Shown here: positions 1 through 11,351 of the stretch, piece by piece | Layout of the letters: each line of letters starts with the position of its first letter | Position numbering within the stretch: position 1 is the first letter of the stretch | Assembly: GCA_948470475.1 (NCBI GenBank) | Contig: OX419343.1 | Coordinates: 24,937,802 to 25,001,801 of the forward strand | Direction of reading: 5' to 3' | DNA: 64,000 nt | Source: Galaxea fascicularis | Taxonomy: Eukaryota; Cnidaria; Anthozoa; Scleractinia; Euphylliidae | The notes under the pieces: generated by a model | Databases searched by the model: none | What the model was told of the DNA's origin: nothing | What the model saw: the letters and a program-made list of their open reading frames with translations, nothing else | Program-made: the position numbers and the translations under genes

Positions 1-1
1 A

Positions 2-172
2 GCGAGCAAAAGATCGGAAATTCAGCGAATAAAGCCTCAGAAAACATCGAAGAAAACTCACTTGACTGCGCATAAGAAAACTCATAAGAAGAACGATAGT
101 GATCAAGGATTCTTGAGGAATAGTGACTTGATTGTTTCGTCGGGTGACGCGAGCAGCGGATCGTCATCATAA
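2..172 (+). CDS. Possible C-terminal end of a gene entering from the left (partial)
   Basis: An open frame runs from base 2 to a TAA at 170-172, 56 codons, and is open to the window edge. The peptide is rich in Lys, His, Thr and Ser and ends in a Ser/Gly-rich stretch. That is compatible with the disordered tail of a larger protein, but no domain is recognisable. There is no start codon or splice site to test it, and a 56-codon open frame can occur by chance. The following 3 kb has no further convincing exon, so if the call is right this is the last exon of an upstream gene. Function unknown. Confidence 0.3.
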   Translation, partial: ASKRSEIQRIKPQKTSKKTHLTAHKKTHKKNDSDQGFLRNSDLIVSSGDASSGSSS

Positions 173-3100
173 GAAGATGAAACGGAAGGGTTTTATTAAA
201 ACGCACTTACCTGTGGCCTAGTTAACTGTTTCACAAGGAGTTACGAAAGGCAACAACTTCATTTTTACAGGGGATTTTAAAGGCATCGAGGAAATCAGGT
301 CACGGTCCAAGTTGATGTGTTACCTCTGTTTCATGGAGATCTACATTTTGTATCGTGTTAGTCAAATGACATAACCGAGGGAGGGAAATTCCTCGGAATC
401 TAATCTGGGAGCATAGCTTTCGCAAATGGTTTAGAATTTCCTTGTTTTTATCATACCCTTCAAAAATGGCCTATTGCATCTTTGAATTTCAGTTTGCCGG
501 GATCAGGAAAGTGAAGGTCCATTACTCTGCTTCAAACCTGACTGGTAAAAAAATGGTGCTTCGACTATACCTGAGAACAAAAACAGCTCAACGTTTGGGA
601 AGAACACTTTGGAAAATTTTGAACAGTTTAAGAACTGTGCGCCTCCATGATAGGGAAAACCATGTTCTAGAAGTAAGACAGGTTTCACGATGAAGTCATT
701 CAATTTAGTCTCAGTCGACAAATTCGAGTTATGAAATATTTGATTCCATCGATATTAAACGTAGGACTATAGCCATAAGTCAGTCAAAGTTCATTAGACC
801 GTGTTTTCGTCTATGAATGAACTGGGAAACAGATGGCCTTTTCACGGGTGATCGGCTTGTCTTGTGAATAGTTTGTGTTCACGATTTTCATGCGACAACA
901 TGTTTTGGTTGCGGAAGTTCCATATTTTATTTTTTTATCGATGGTCCTACTTCCAAGACGGCCTAAAAAGATAGCATTCCTTCAACCACAACGGGGGTTG
1001 GTAACTTTCTTAAAGCAGAAAGCGCGAGTGATAATTCTTAAGGCTGGTTTTCACTAACGATGGAGTCGAAGTCGGAGTTGTAATCAGAAGTACAGGGCGC
1101 AAAAATCTTGTCAAAATCAAGCCAGCGGAGTCGGAACCATACCGATTCCACGTATGAGTTCGTCGCTAATGACCTTATGAAAAGGAGATTGTCGGAGCGG
1201 CAAGCACTATTTTGATTTCAAACTTAAGTCGGAGAGTCTAACAACTAGCATTGTCATTTGTTAGCTCTTTCTCGTGTGCTTACGACTCCAACATTCTAGT
1301 TTTCACTGGATCATAAGCGACGGAATCGGAAAAAATGGAAACGTTCTGATTGTTCCGACTCCGATTCCGTCGAGCTTAGGACTCCGCTTCCGATTCCGAC
1401 TCCGACTTCGACTTCTTCGCTAGTGAAAACCTCCCTTTATATTTGTTGGAAGAAACAATTCAAGAAGTACTGGGAAAAAGATTTAACACAACATAAAAAA
1501 TTAGAAGGAAGAACTGACTCGGTTCTTCGATTCCTGAACAAGACCATTTATTGCTTTAGTACGTTCCGTGTTAACAGTTTGCCCTGAACGCGTGAACCTG
1601 TGTTCTTATTTAACTCTAAAATAGACAGTGATAGAAAACTTTTAGCGGAGGTTAAACGAAAAACCATACTTTGTTAGAGTTCTAATCTGGATACAGTGTG
1701 CAAGCAGATTAGCCCTATAATGTACGAATTTGCGCAACGCCATTGTAAATACAAGAGTGATAGATCTATTGATTGAAGAGCTGTATTTTAATAATAAATA
1801 ACTGGAGACTTTTCATTTGTCGTTGAAGTTTAATCAAGTGAAAGCTTAATTCAAAACGCATTGAAATACTGAACATAAGAACGTCCATCTTAACATTTCA
1901 ACGTCCAAATTCCACCTACTAAAGTAACACAACATCTCCTCCAGTATACTTGGCATATATGTTTTGTCAGTCATAACAAGTCCGAAGTGTGTAAAAATAC
2001 CATCAAGATTTCAACGTATAGAAGATGTTTCGGGTGCTATGCCAGGCAGAAACGGTGCCCGGTGTTCCTTCTCGCTTAAGGCCAGATAAGGTAAAGTAGA
2101 ATTGCGTTAATACGCACCGACACCATGCACGTTTCTGTTGGCGTCTAAATTACATGCTTCTTAAAAGAGAAACAAACTAGCCTGACACTCCCCTTATCTT
2201 GGTTTAAAGTTGATTTTCGTCCAGTTTTTCGCAGGGTAGCCCTCCGTTGATTCCCCTCTAAATCATGTGAACCGCTTAAAATTTTACTATCAACAACCAA
2301 TCCTAGAAAATAAACAGTGGCTCTTCCCTGTCGAACATTGTAATTATATTTTACCATTTGCTATATTAGTTTCGTAACCTCTAAAAATCTCAAGGAAAAC
2401 GGGAAAACTATCTACACTGGAAAAAAATCTTGGTAATTATGGCGGGTGTGATTACGCAAAACCTTATCTATATCTACGAGAAATAGTTTTCTGCTAGAGT
2501 TCGCCGGAAAGGCGGGAAATGGGATTTGGACAAATCAGGAATGTTAGGCTCCGGGGAGGTATGATGGTCAAAGAGTGAATCTATTAGATGGCTTTAGAGC
2601 AGTGGGTGAATTGCCGCACTATTTTCCCCAAGACAAGAAACATCTCGTTGTTGTAACTCTGTGTATGAGTTGCGGAAAACTGTTATGGAAATCGAAGAGA
2701 ATAATTGGCGCAGCTCTGCGATGTATTAAAGTTACCATCCAAAGGGACTAAAAATACTTCGATTATCCTCATGCAGAAAACCATGCTATAAGCACCACTT
2801 GTCCGAAACGCCTGCTGCGCTTGCCAAGGCCCATTCAGTTTGATAAAATATGTTGCTGCAGCAGTCTGCTCTCTGTTAATGTCACAGTTCTTCGAATAAA
2901 CAAGGCAGTAAAATTTGTAAAACGTTTAGTTTACTATGTATTGCTGACATCTTTTCCTCCTCGCCCTCCTTTGGGCGCGCCCACGGTGTACGATCAGATC
3001 CTTGTGATGGTCAGCGTCAAGGCACTGTACGGGATGAAAAGTTGGTACACATTTGGCTGTCATCCGGTATTTCCTTCCAAATTACATACGAGCTTATCGT

Positions 3101-3367
3101 TTGTCGTAAATATCCCGTGTTTTGGAGACTTTTACATTGGTTCGTGGAGACAACTCTGAAAACGACCTTTGAGCTGTAGTTTCCAGTGTTGCGTTTATTT
3201 TTTAAATTGTTTACAACGTTTGGATGTGAGGGTCAAGTTGTAACTTGCGACTGTTCATTACGAAATAAGAACCAAATACTTCACAAGACAGGTACTTTAA
3301 TTTGATGTGGTACTTCCATCGATGCTATTAACAATACTATGGACGAAAATTAAAAATAAACTGCCGA
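173..3367. other. Intergenic or UTR stretch without convincing genes
   Basis: Several short ORFs occur here (for example 2821-3159 +, 2145-2357 -), but none has a recognisable domain, splice context or biased composition. The only structured element seen is the inverted-repeat element at 1046-1432. An AATAAA lies at 3355-3360. Confidence 0.5.
1046..1432. mobile_element. Inverted-repeat element, GTTTTCACTA/TAGTGAAAAC termini
   Basis: The left end (GGTTTTCACTAACGATGGAG, then GTCGAAGTCGGAG) is mirrored by the right end (CTCCGACTTCGACTTC, then TTCGCTAGTGAAAACC). About 390 bp lie between the outer ends, with no ORF. The sub-terminal region is a run of GGAGTCG/GACTCCG-like repeats. The structure fits a non-autonomous DNA transposon (MITE). 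The superfamily is not determined. Confidence 0.6.
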
Positions 3368-3604
3368 GTGCTTGAAGAACGCCCAACAGAGAAAATGTAT
3401 CATTCAAATAAAACTATTGAAGAGCACATTTCACTGGTTGTTCAAAGTGATTCTGATCCTTGGATAATGGTCCGGGAGCCCGCTATTCAAAATGAAGCTA
3501 TGGCGGGGCCGGACTTTTCTCTTGTGGCGGGGGTTGTCCCTTATACCAAACAAGGGGGTTCCGTGGTTCTAACATCAGACACTGAAGAGTACATTGAATT
3601 CTAA
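3368..3604 (+). CDS. Unassigned ORF, possible terminal exon
   Basis: The track ORF of 78 codons begins at a GTG, but the frame stays open upstream of it. It ends in TAA at 3602-3604. The peptide is mildly acidic, ending in a Thr/Asp/Glu-rich tail (SDTEEYIEF). No signal peptide, membrane segment or known motif is visible. It could be the last coding exon of a gene spread over the preceding 3 kb, or a chance ORF. An ATTAAA-like signal lies near 3713. No function is proposed. Confidence 0.25.
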   Translation: MLEERPTEKMYHSNKTIEEHISLVVQSDSDPWIMVREPAIQNEAMAGPDFSLVAGVVPYTKQGGSVVLTSDTEEYIEF

Positions 3605-5149
3605 AGTGTGACTTAACAACTTAAAGTTACTGAATACTATTAGCTTATTGTATTGTTTTCTAAATGCTGAAGATTGCGATTACGTTCGTCGTTATAGACA
3701 TTGAATGCAACCATTAAAATGACAAGTGTTGTCCGGTGGTGTATTCATTTTAAGAATCAAATATGCTATATATCTGTTATTATTGTACTGTTGGCCAAGC
3801 TTCCGTGATAAAACTGTTTTCCATTTAAGGCGAAAAGGCAACTATATAAATGGCAAATAGAACTTCAGTGAGCAGCCGTAAACTTGTCCTGTAAATTAAA
3901 ACCTCCAGACAGTTTACCAAACTTCGCAAATATCTGGTAATTAGTTTGCACCTGTCCTGTCATGTCATGCTATTCAACTGTCCGTAGTTTCACAATCGCA
4001 GGCTTCACCGCCACAACTTATCTTGAATGAGTTTAGAACCGTTTGGTAAACATAACCAGTGTCTGAGCGAGTGAAAACCGGATTTGCTTCACTGATGAAT
4101 CTTAAGCACCAAGAAAACAAATTATTGCAACAGTTCAACAAATAACCTTAATATAACCACCATCATTTCGCCCCAGACCGTTTTGTCGATTCATTGAACC
4201 TGAAATCACTTTTGCAAGATGTTATTCATGAGTGAGATCCTTTCTTCCCAGAGATTTACGACTTGAAAGTTTCTTATATGCGCTATTCTAACTTTTGATG
4301 AATACACTCAAACCTACAATGTGTCCATTCAAACCAAAGGCATCTAGCATTATTTTCACCAGAAACTGTTTGTTTTTTCAATAAAGAACAATAAATTTTG
4401 AAATGTTTTTGTACTTGGGTCCCTATTAGCATCAAAGAGGTCAATCCTGGGTGTTTAACCGACGTGACCTGGCTCCTAGACAACGCGGCGAAAACTAGAC
4501 CTTTTTATTTTCCTTGGTATAGTCGAGAAACTAAGTTTGGCTATAATGTTCGAGACAAGCAATGATTTTCATATGAGGCACAGGTACAAGTCAACACAAA
4601 GGTTTTCAATTTCGGTGCAAATTATTATCGATAGAAAACTGGCTAATTTCAAGGTTGAATCGGTTGCTTGCGCTTTATTTCTTTTACACAGAGAACTTTT
4701 TTTTTTCCTAGAGATTTAGCATCACGAGAAGTAGAGGAAAATAAAATTTGAAACCCTTTTTTCCCGTTTTTTTTCTCTGGTATTCTCTTGTCAGTTGTTA
4801 ACTTCACAACTGGTGAATACTGAAATATTTACAACAGTCAGTGACCCGAGCCGAGGCCAGTGATTTCAGAAACGACTTCTTGGAAATAATTGGAAATGTT
4901 TCATCGCTAAAAACAAAACCATGTAAGCCTGTATTTTGGGAAGAAATAAAATTTCTTTCCCAGAGCGAAAAAAATAGTGTTTTTTTTCTACAAATAAGAT
5001 ATGACTCCAAGGAACCAAACTACCTCAGATGCTATGAATAAATAACGAGCTACGGTCTATGACCTGAGTTATTGAAGGATTACAAAGGAAGGTGAATTAT
5101 TTAGTATTTCCAGGCCCTGGCATTAAAAACGTTTTATTTCAGATCACCA

Positions 5150-5194
5150 CAATTCAATCCGTGTTCAAGGGCCGGGATAAGCTTCACAGGGAAG
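5150..5194 (+). other. Putative non-coding first exon of CRD gene 1
   Basis: A good splice donor (GGGAAG|GTAGGT) ends an exon-like stretch at 5194. It lies upstream of the coding exon, whose acceptor (CCCTCTAG) is at 5531-5533, only seven bases before the ATG. Genes 2 and 3 have the same arrangement, which supports the call. The 5' boundary is a guess. Confidence 0.45.
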
Positions 5195-5539
5195 GTAGGT
5201 AAAACATCTGCTTAACAGTAATAAATGACTGTGCTGTGGTTCTGCGCAAACGTTCATTATCGGTGTCGTTATTTCTTTACAAAATAGTGAATTCTTGAGA
5301 ATTTTGGCTGCTTATGCACTGGTATTATATATATTTGTATGTATATAGCCTTGACTAAAAGACACAATTACCTCAGACCTGGTCGATAAAGGAAACATTC
5401 AACTTATTTCACGGTAGACAAGAAACGTACCATTCTTAAATTTGACTTTGGTTTTTGACGGACTTCAAAGTGACGGCGACTCAAAGGGTTCGTTCATTCG
5501 AATCTGATTTAGTTTTATATTCGTTCCCTCTAGCTCAAC

Positions 5540-7565
5540 ATGGCTCCGAAGACATTTTTAGTATGTCTTTTAATCTTGGCGGTCGCCTACGTTGAGGCAG
5601 GAAAACACCCCAAAGCTAATAAGATAAAGAAAGGTAGGCTAATGTTGTTCTCTCGTTAACTTCGTCTTTAAGTTAGCTTATTAATAAATCACTGTATGGA
5701 AATAACACGTGAGAAATAATATCATTGAGAGATTACTTTGGTAAAATGAACCTTAAACGTTTTCCATCGTAGTCACTGGTAACGGATTTAGTCAATAGAA
5801 TTTCTGAGTAGAGAATAGCGAAAAGGTTTCTAATTTAAAATCACATTTTAGAACATTTCTCATTCGTGAGCAAAATGCGAGTCGTAGTACTGTTTCTGAC
5901 CTGGGTAAACTCAACGATGTTTCAACTCGATGAAGAAGTCTCGTAAAGTAACAACTATGATCGAGTATAGGACGTTATTAGAAAAGGCGTGAATTAAATT
6001 GAAAATGTTACTGAGAAAAAGAATTTTATTGGAGACTTTCGAGAATGGAAGAAACATATTCTTGCCACACGCAACCCACCATTTGCCACCTGTTGCATGA
6101 GGTAAACAGCTAAACCAGTCCTGTTGGATTCAGATTTTTCAGAGTGGAACTCTCGCGAAATTCGCTTCCATCAAAATAAAAAAATCAGATTTATTCACTG
6201 AGGAGACTTCAAACATTCGAAGAATTTTAATCCAGCTGAATTGTACACACTGTTATGCTCAACGTTACTTTGAATAGAATTTTTTTCTTAGATTGTGTTC
6301 CTAGGCTGGGTTAGTTAGTCGACATTTATTCTTTAAGAAAAGCTATTCTTCCGATTTGTCAAGGGGGTTTCTTAATACTAAATTAAACTTTCGCTTGATG
6401 GAAAGCAATCTAAAAGTGAAGGATAGAGGCTGTTCTACAGGAATATCCCTTGAACTGTTAGATTCTTGTTGGGCCTAATCTTTGATTAGTACTTTGGAAA
6501 ATACAGCCATGAGTATTTTATGCAAAACCGCCTGTCCAGTGAAGGATTATGTAGGTGTGTGCTGGCTTGATAACGTCGTTGTCGTAGAACTGGCTCCAAT
6601 TATGTTGTCTGTTGGCTCTGAGAAGCCTGCTGACTTAAACGCATACATTGAAAATCTGTCTTGTTTCTTTTTCTCCAGTTAAGTCAAGCCAAGGATCGAA
6701 GAAATGTGCTCCAGCCTGTCAAGTGTCATGCGCACCCTCGTGCCCACCACCATGCTGTCTTCCACCCCCACCTCCCTGCCCACCACCCTGTCCACCTCCC
6801 TGTCCACCTCCCTGTCCACCTCCCTGCCCTCCCCCATGCCCGCCCCCTCCCCCTTGTTGTACTCAAAGTATTCAACACAGCCATAGCAGTTCCTGGGCAC
6901 CAGCTCCGCCAGCACCCTGCCCACCACCATGCTTGCCACCAGCTCCTCCTCAGTCGGTTCACCACATCCACCATGTAACACATCATCATATGTTGCCTCC
7001 CCCTCCCCCTCCCCCTCCCCTACCATGCCCTCCTCCTTGTCACACCGCTAGTGTTGTGCACCATGCTACCCACCAATGGGCTCCCGCTCCACCACCACCC
7101 TGTCCTCCTCCCTGCATGCCACCAGGCCCACCCCAAAGAATCCACCACATTCACCGAGTTGTTCATCACGTTGTCCATCCACCACCCTGCCCACCTCCTT
7201 GCCCTCCTCCATGCCCACCTCCTTGCCCTCCTCCATGCCCTCCTCCTTGTCCTCCCCCGTGTCCCCCTCCTTGTGCCACGACCTGTGCCCCATCCTGTCC
7301 AGTTGCGTGCTGCAAAAAGAACAAGGTGAAGGTTGAGGATGCCTCCGGAAGTGCTCAGTCTGAGGACGAAGCCAAAGAGGAGCAGAAAGAAGATGAAGCC
7401 GAGAAGCAGGAGGATAAGGAAGAACAGAAACAAGAGGACGCCAAAGTTGAGGAGAAGAGCGAGGACAAACAAGAAGACAAACAGGAAGACAAGAACGAAG
7501 CCAAGACGGAAGAAGACAAAGACGACAAGAAAGAAGACAAGGATAACAGCGACGATGAAGATTAA
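5540..7565 (+). CDS. Collagen-less minicollagen-type CRD protein 1 (Pro/Cys/His-rich, acidic tail)
   Basis: Two coding exons: 5540-5633 (94 nt, donor AAAG|GTAGGC) and 6679-7565 (acceptor TTCTCCAG), joined in phase 1 to give 326 aa. Residues 1-20 or so are a signal peptide. A Lys-Lys pair precedes an N-terminal CRD at 41-58 (C-x3-C-x3-C-x3-C-x3-CC, perfect minicollagen spacing). The middle alternates long PPPC runs with His-rich patches such as HHIHHVTHHH. A second perfect CRD follows at 226-243, then an 83-residue tail made almost wholly of Glu, Asp, Lys and Gln. No Gly-X-Y repeat is present. In minicollagens the CRDs form intermolecular disulfides in the capsule wall, so this is probably a wall or cross-linking protein (inference). 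Hydra CPP-1 is a known Cys/Pro-rich wall protein without collagen and a possible analogue. A possible ATTAAA poly(A) signal is at 7762-7767. Confidence 0.85.
6780..7275 (+). repeat. Coding tandem repeat of CPPP units
   Basis: In-frame 12-base units of the form TGC/T-CCN-CCN-CCN encode Cys-Pro-Pro-Pro. They form arrays at about 6765-6850 and 7183-7270. In the second array, neighbouring units alternate (TGCCCACCTCCT then TGCCCTCCTCCA) to give a 24-base higher-order period. The same repeat makes long spurious ORFs in the other five frames. Confidence 0.8.
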
Positions 7566-7761
7566 ATCAACCAAGCTGTATAGATAGTTTTTATTACGGT
7601 GTATGTTACACGACGTCGTTAGCGTCAAGAACTATGCGCACGTGATGTGCACGTGGTACGCATGCTCGTACGCTTGTGAATATACGCGTATTCTCCATAT
7701 TTGGCAGTTGATGTGAAGTTATGTTTTTGAACGGAGTTGTACATGTCGTTGTTGATATCTA

Positions 7762-7767
7762 ATTAAA
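7762..7767 (+). promoter_or_regulatory. Possible poly(A) signal ATTAAA
   Basis: The hexamer lies about 200 bases after the stop codon of CRD gene 1, on the same strand. It is the only common variant close to the stop. Confidence 0.4.
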
Positions 7768-7913
7768 GGTGACGAGTTTTAAACTATCGGTTGTTGTTGC
7801 TGACTTCTTGTTTAGTATCTTCGCGTTATCAGACTTCGGGAATACGAATATGCGCAATTGCAATAAGGTGAAAACTGGACTTTCAATCGCTTCTTAAATC
7901 AACTATGCAGCTG

Positions 7914-8180
7914 TGCACCTATCAATGTTAAGCCGCAGGAGGGGTGGGGGGGGGGGGGCGGAAGGCCGGGCATAGGTGGGGTATTTGACGTAAGAAGTCT
8001 GCCCGTGACAGGAGCTTTTGATCATTGCAGCCCATGGGTCTGGACATTTGACTTTAACCGTTACTTGGGGATTTGTACTCTTTTGAACAATGACAACATC
8101 CCTGGGGTTGGGCATTTGAACACAAAAAATGAAGCGAGGTCAAATCCCCCGCCTATGCCCGCTTAACATTGATAGGTGCA
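7914..8180. mobile_element. MITE, TGCACCTATCAATG terminal inverted repeats (copy 1)
   Basis: The left end TGCACCTATCAATGTTAAGC is repeated in inverted form at the right end (GCTTAACATTGATAGGTGCA). A second, inner palindromic match is GGCATAGG and CCTATGCC. The 267-bp body contains a G-homopolymer and no gene. A longer relative with the same ends lies at 45500-46138. Confidence 0.75.
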
Positions 8181-8643
8181 TTATGTCCATTGATGCTCTT
8201 TGTTATGGTGTACACAAGATTTGTACCCATGCCACAGAAGCTACTAATAAACTAAACTACCGGTTGCTGCTTAAGGTGGTTTGAGAATGAAATGTTAAGG
8301 CTGTGACCATTCAACCAAACTACGGCACTTAAAAAGGTTTTTTTTTTTCACTTTTGGACTCCTGTATCAAACCAGGTTAAACATAGTGTCTGTAACTCTT
8401 CAAGTCAAGGAGCATATGATCAGTCTGTAATTTATCGAGCCTCAGGTTCAGCTTTTCTATCAAATACCGGACTCTTGAGGAAGGTGTCGTTTCTAAATTA
8501 ATTGTCGCAAAGACAAAGTTTCCATGGACAATAAAATAGTCTCAATGTGAATAGCTTGCGAATGATGCTTTACGATAATGCAACCCAAACTCACTCCGAG
8601 CGCCATACTGAATGCTTCATGTCAGAGTAAGACTTTCTCGGCA

Positions 8644-8645
<2 letters not shown>

Positions 8646-8699
<54 letters not shown>

Positions 8700-8700
8700 T
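8646..8700. repeat. (ATT)n microsatellite
   Basis: About 18 uninterrupted TTA/ATT units. Confidence 0.95.
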
Positions 8701-9199
8701 TGTCACTTTGCTACTAATTGTGCAGGTCACTAGCCAGTACTTCTATCATTTGAGTCTGTGGATGGATACCAACGACTTGCCATTCAAATGAAAGCAAGAA
8801 ACCACACTTCAGTTTGCCGTGAAAATTCATTCTAATGAGAGCTGCCGGGCTGGATAGGTTCTATGGCAACTTAGTATTTCGATAGCGTACAAGGGGATAT
8901 GATGTTTGGGAAGTTCCCCTGTCTGAAGCTCAACGTCCCTACAGTATGGTAGAGTTAAGCCGAAGCCAACCAGAAACCAAATACTCTTATAACAAATCAA
9001 CCGAGCATCCTGTCTCAAGCATGACATTCAAGTGTTGTATTTTCTCCGCGCGAATTTTCTTCCCTTTATCTGTATCCAAAACCAAGCTAACTACTGATTA
9101 ATTCTTTACAAAATAGAACACCAATGCAGGAGTACTGATGTTCCTGCAGGGAAAACAGACAGCAACGTGGAAGGATTTTTACGGCGGGTTAATCTTGAG

Positions 9200-9385
9200 C
9201 AAGGAGCGGGACTAGCTAGTGCAGTGCTTAAGGCACTCGCCTCCCACCAAAGTGGCCCGGGTTCGATTCCCAGACTCTACGCCATATATGGGGTGAGTTT
9301 GGTACTGGCTATCTTCCCTACTCCGAAAGGTTTTTCTCCGGGTGCTCCGGGCTTCCCCTCTTCTCAAATTCCCATTTGATCTGGA
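9200..9385 (+). mobile_element. tRNA-derived SINE (copy 1, most complete)
   Basis: The head resembles a tRNA gene with an A-box-like stretch (TAGTGCAGTGCTTAAGG) and a B box (GGTTCGATTCC, about 9260-9270). The cloverleaf is not maintained. The body contains TTTTTCTCCGGGTGCTCCGGG. Closely related bodies occur at 36477-36660 and 54560-54675, showing a dispersed family. The right end is ATTTGATCTGG. Confidence 0.75.
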
Positions 9386-10911
9386 TACAGTGGTCGTTAA
9401 GAGCAACTATATGGATGTTGACTGCGATTTTTTTTTTGTATTTTGATAAATAAACGAAAGATACATTTTACCTGAGTTACACAGACATACTCGGAAAAAA
9501 ATGTGAGTTCAGTCTCTAACGAGAAGTCCAACCCATGACCTTCCGTTTACAAGTTTAGACATTAGTTGGCTGTGAAAAGTGATCATGAGTAACACCACTC
9601 CTTCCTTACCGAGGTGTTCGCATTCTTGTATCACTACTTTGAGATCTTGAAGGTAATTATTTTGTTTGAGAAATCAATTCAAGAAAACAAACACATGCGA
9701 CAAATCTATTCTCTCGGCACTTTATAACAGCATCGCTGACCTGTTGGTCTAGACGTGAATTAATAAAGACAGCAAACATTAAAAAGTATGTCTTTTCTAC
9801 GAAATACGAGGGGGAGTAATTTACTTAAGAGTTTATTCATTTTTTCATATAATCGATTTGCTAAATTTCCCGCAGCGGTGACGTCGTTTCATTGGCGATT
9901 TGTTTAATTTTCATCTATCGTATAACACAGTGGCAGTCCTTCCGTGGTCATCATTTGTAGTTTCTCTTTGTTATATGCATCGTGGTCTTCTGTTCTTCGA
10001 TTTTGTCATTAAGGGGTTTTTTCTCGCAGTTCTTCCAAGTGATAAACTGTCATTGTAAGGACGTTTGCCTCCAGACGCAAAATCCACAATTAAACGCATT
10101 GTTGACTGTGTAGCACCCTGGTAGGGGTCAGTGAAGACCAGGCAGGGTTTGATTTTTTTTACGGCTTTATGGTTCGCCAGGTTTATTGGTAGCAGTAAAA
10201 CTCAAGAGCGCCTAACAAAATACGGCATAAACAGAAATTTTGTGAAATTTGTGCAGTCAAGGCTGAGACGATGTTTAAACTAGTTATTGTTTTTGTAAAT
10301 GCGAGCACCTGTAATATGCAGGTCAACAATCAAAACACCATCGCATTTGGGCGGGAGAACTGAAGTTAACGTACAAAAAAGAGGAACTTACTCTTATTGA
10401 CAACAAATATTAATTTGTTAAAAAGACATAGGTACAAGAATAAAAGAGACAAAACAAGAATAAAATCGCCAAAATTCTTTGAAGAAAGATGTGGTTTGAT
10501 GATGCTGCCAGCGATTTACGATGATGTAACGGTTCATAGCACAACACAAACGGGTACCAACCCGTCTTTGACTTTATTGTCAGTAAAAATAGTCAGGTTT
10601 TAATGAAAACAATGAGTTTAATTTCTAATTTCTTTCGAAATTGAGAACAAACAATTCAAGTTGCAAAAATGGGATTTAAAAACGTTGAAAGGGTGGTGTG
10701 AAATTTTTGTTGGTTACTCTAAACTAACGCGCATACTTTGTTGTAACAGTTGCCTTCGCGCTGCTAATTTTGCAACTTGACGCGATGACGTCTATTACTT
10801 CATGCTTAAATCATTGGGACTGGTGCGAGCGGCCATACATGTGCCATGAAATCAACCAAAACTATGAATAACTTATAGCCTTTCTTCAAATCCGATGATC
10901 CGTAGTCATCG

Positions 10912-10922
10912 TCAGCCAATCA
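10912..10922 (+). promoter_or_regulatory. CCAAT-type box of CRD gene 2 (TCAGCCAATCA)
   Basis: The 11-mer lies 131 bases before the donor of the putative first exon of gene 2. The identical 11-mer lies 139 bases before the equivalent donor of gene 3 (14166-14176). CCAAT motifs are common, including inside MITEs in this window, so the shared spacing is the main support. Confidence 0.4.
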
Positions 10923-10999
10923 GAATTAGGCTCACCGGCTGGGACCTGTGGCTGGTCAAACGTCGACATAATTAATAGGATCCTCTATTGGTGTTCATT

Positions 11000-11042
11000 T
11001 CTCAACGCATTCAGTAGTTCGTTTTTGAGCTTGTCTTAAAAG
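11000..11042 (+). other. Putative non-coding first exon of CRD gene 2
   Basis: A consensus donor AAAAG|GTAAGT ends at 11042. The next acceptor (TTATTTCAAG at 11343, or TTATAG at 11349) lies immediately before the ATG. The transcription start is not resolved. Confidence 0.5.
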
Positions 11043-11351
11043 GTAAGTTCGCCAAATCACTTCTATTTATAACCAACAAGGTAAAGACACACAGGGATTT
11101 GAGGTTGAGTGCTCAGAGGTTTTGGGACTAAGGCAGCACGTAAGTGGGTTTATTCTTTCAAGACGCGCTATTCCAAACAGCGATGATACAATCCGCAATC
11201 CGCCAGGAGATGTATTTTCTTTAATTCGTCGCAAGATAACCTTTTTGCGCCTTCTGCCAACTCAGAGCCACTCACTTCACTGTAACAAGTAATTTGTACT
11301 CCTCATAATATTGTCTTAGAGAATCTTGTTCTTTTATTTCAAGTTATAGAA

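Larger units (their letters stand above)
8181..10900. other. Intergenic stretch
   Basis: Apart from the (ATT)n microsatellite and the SINE, I see no gene or conserved structure here. The ORFs are short and have no recognisable features. Confidence 0.5.

Noticed and set aside
2821..3159. 112-codon ORF on +
   Set aside because: No recognisable motif, no splice context and a non-ATG start; consistent with chance.
7020..7628. 202-codon antisense ORF over CRD gene 1
   Set aside because: It is the complement of the CPPP and Glu/Lys repeats; repeat coding makes all frames open. The sense strand has the signal exon, splice sites and CRDs.
9212..9290. Possible tRNA gene
   Set aside because: A and B boxes are present, but the acceptor stem does not pair and the sequence continues into a family-specific body repeated elsewhere, so it is a SINE head.
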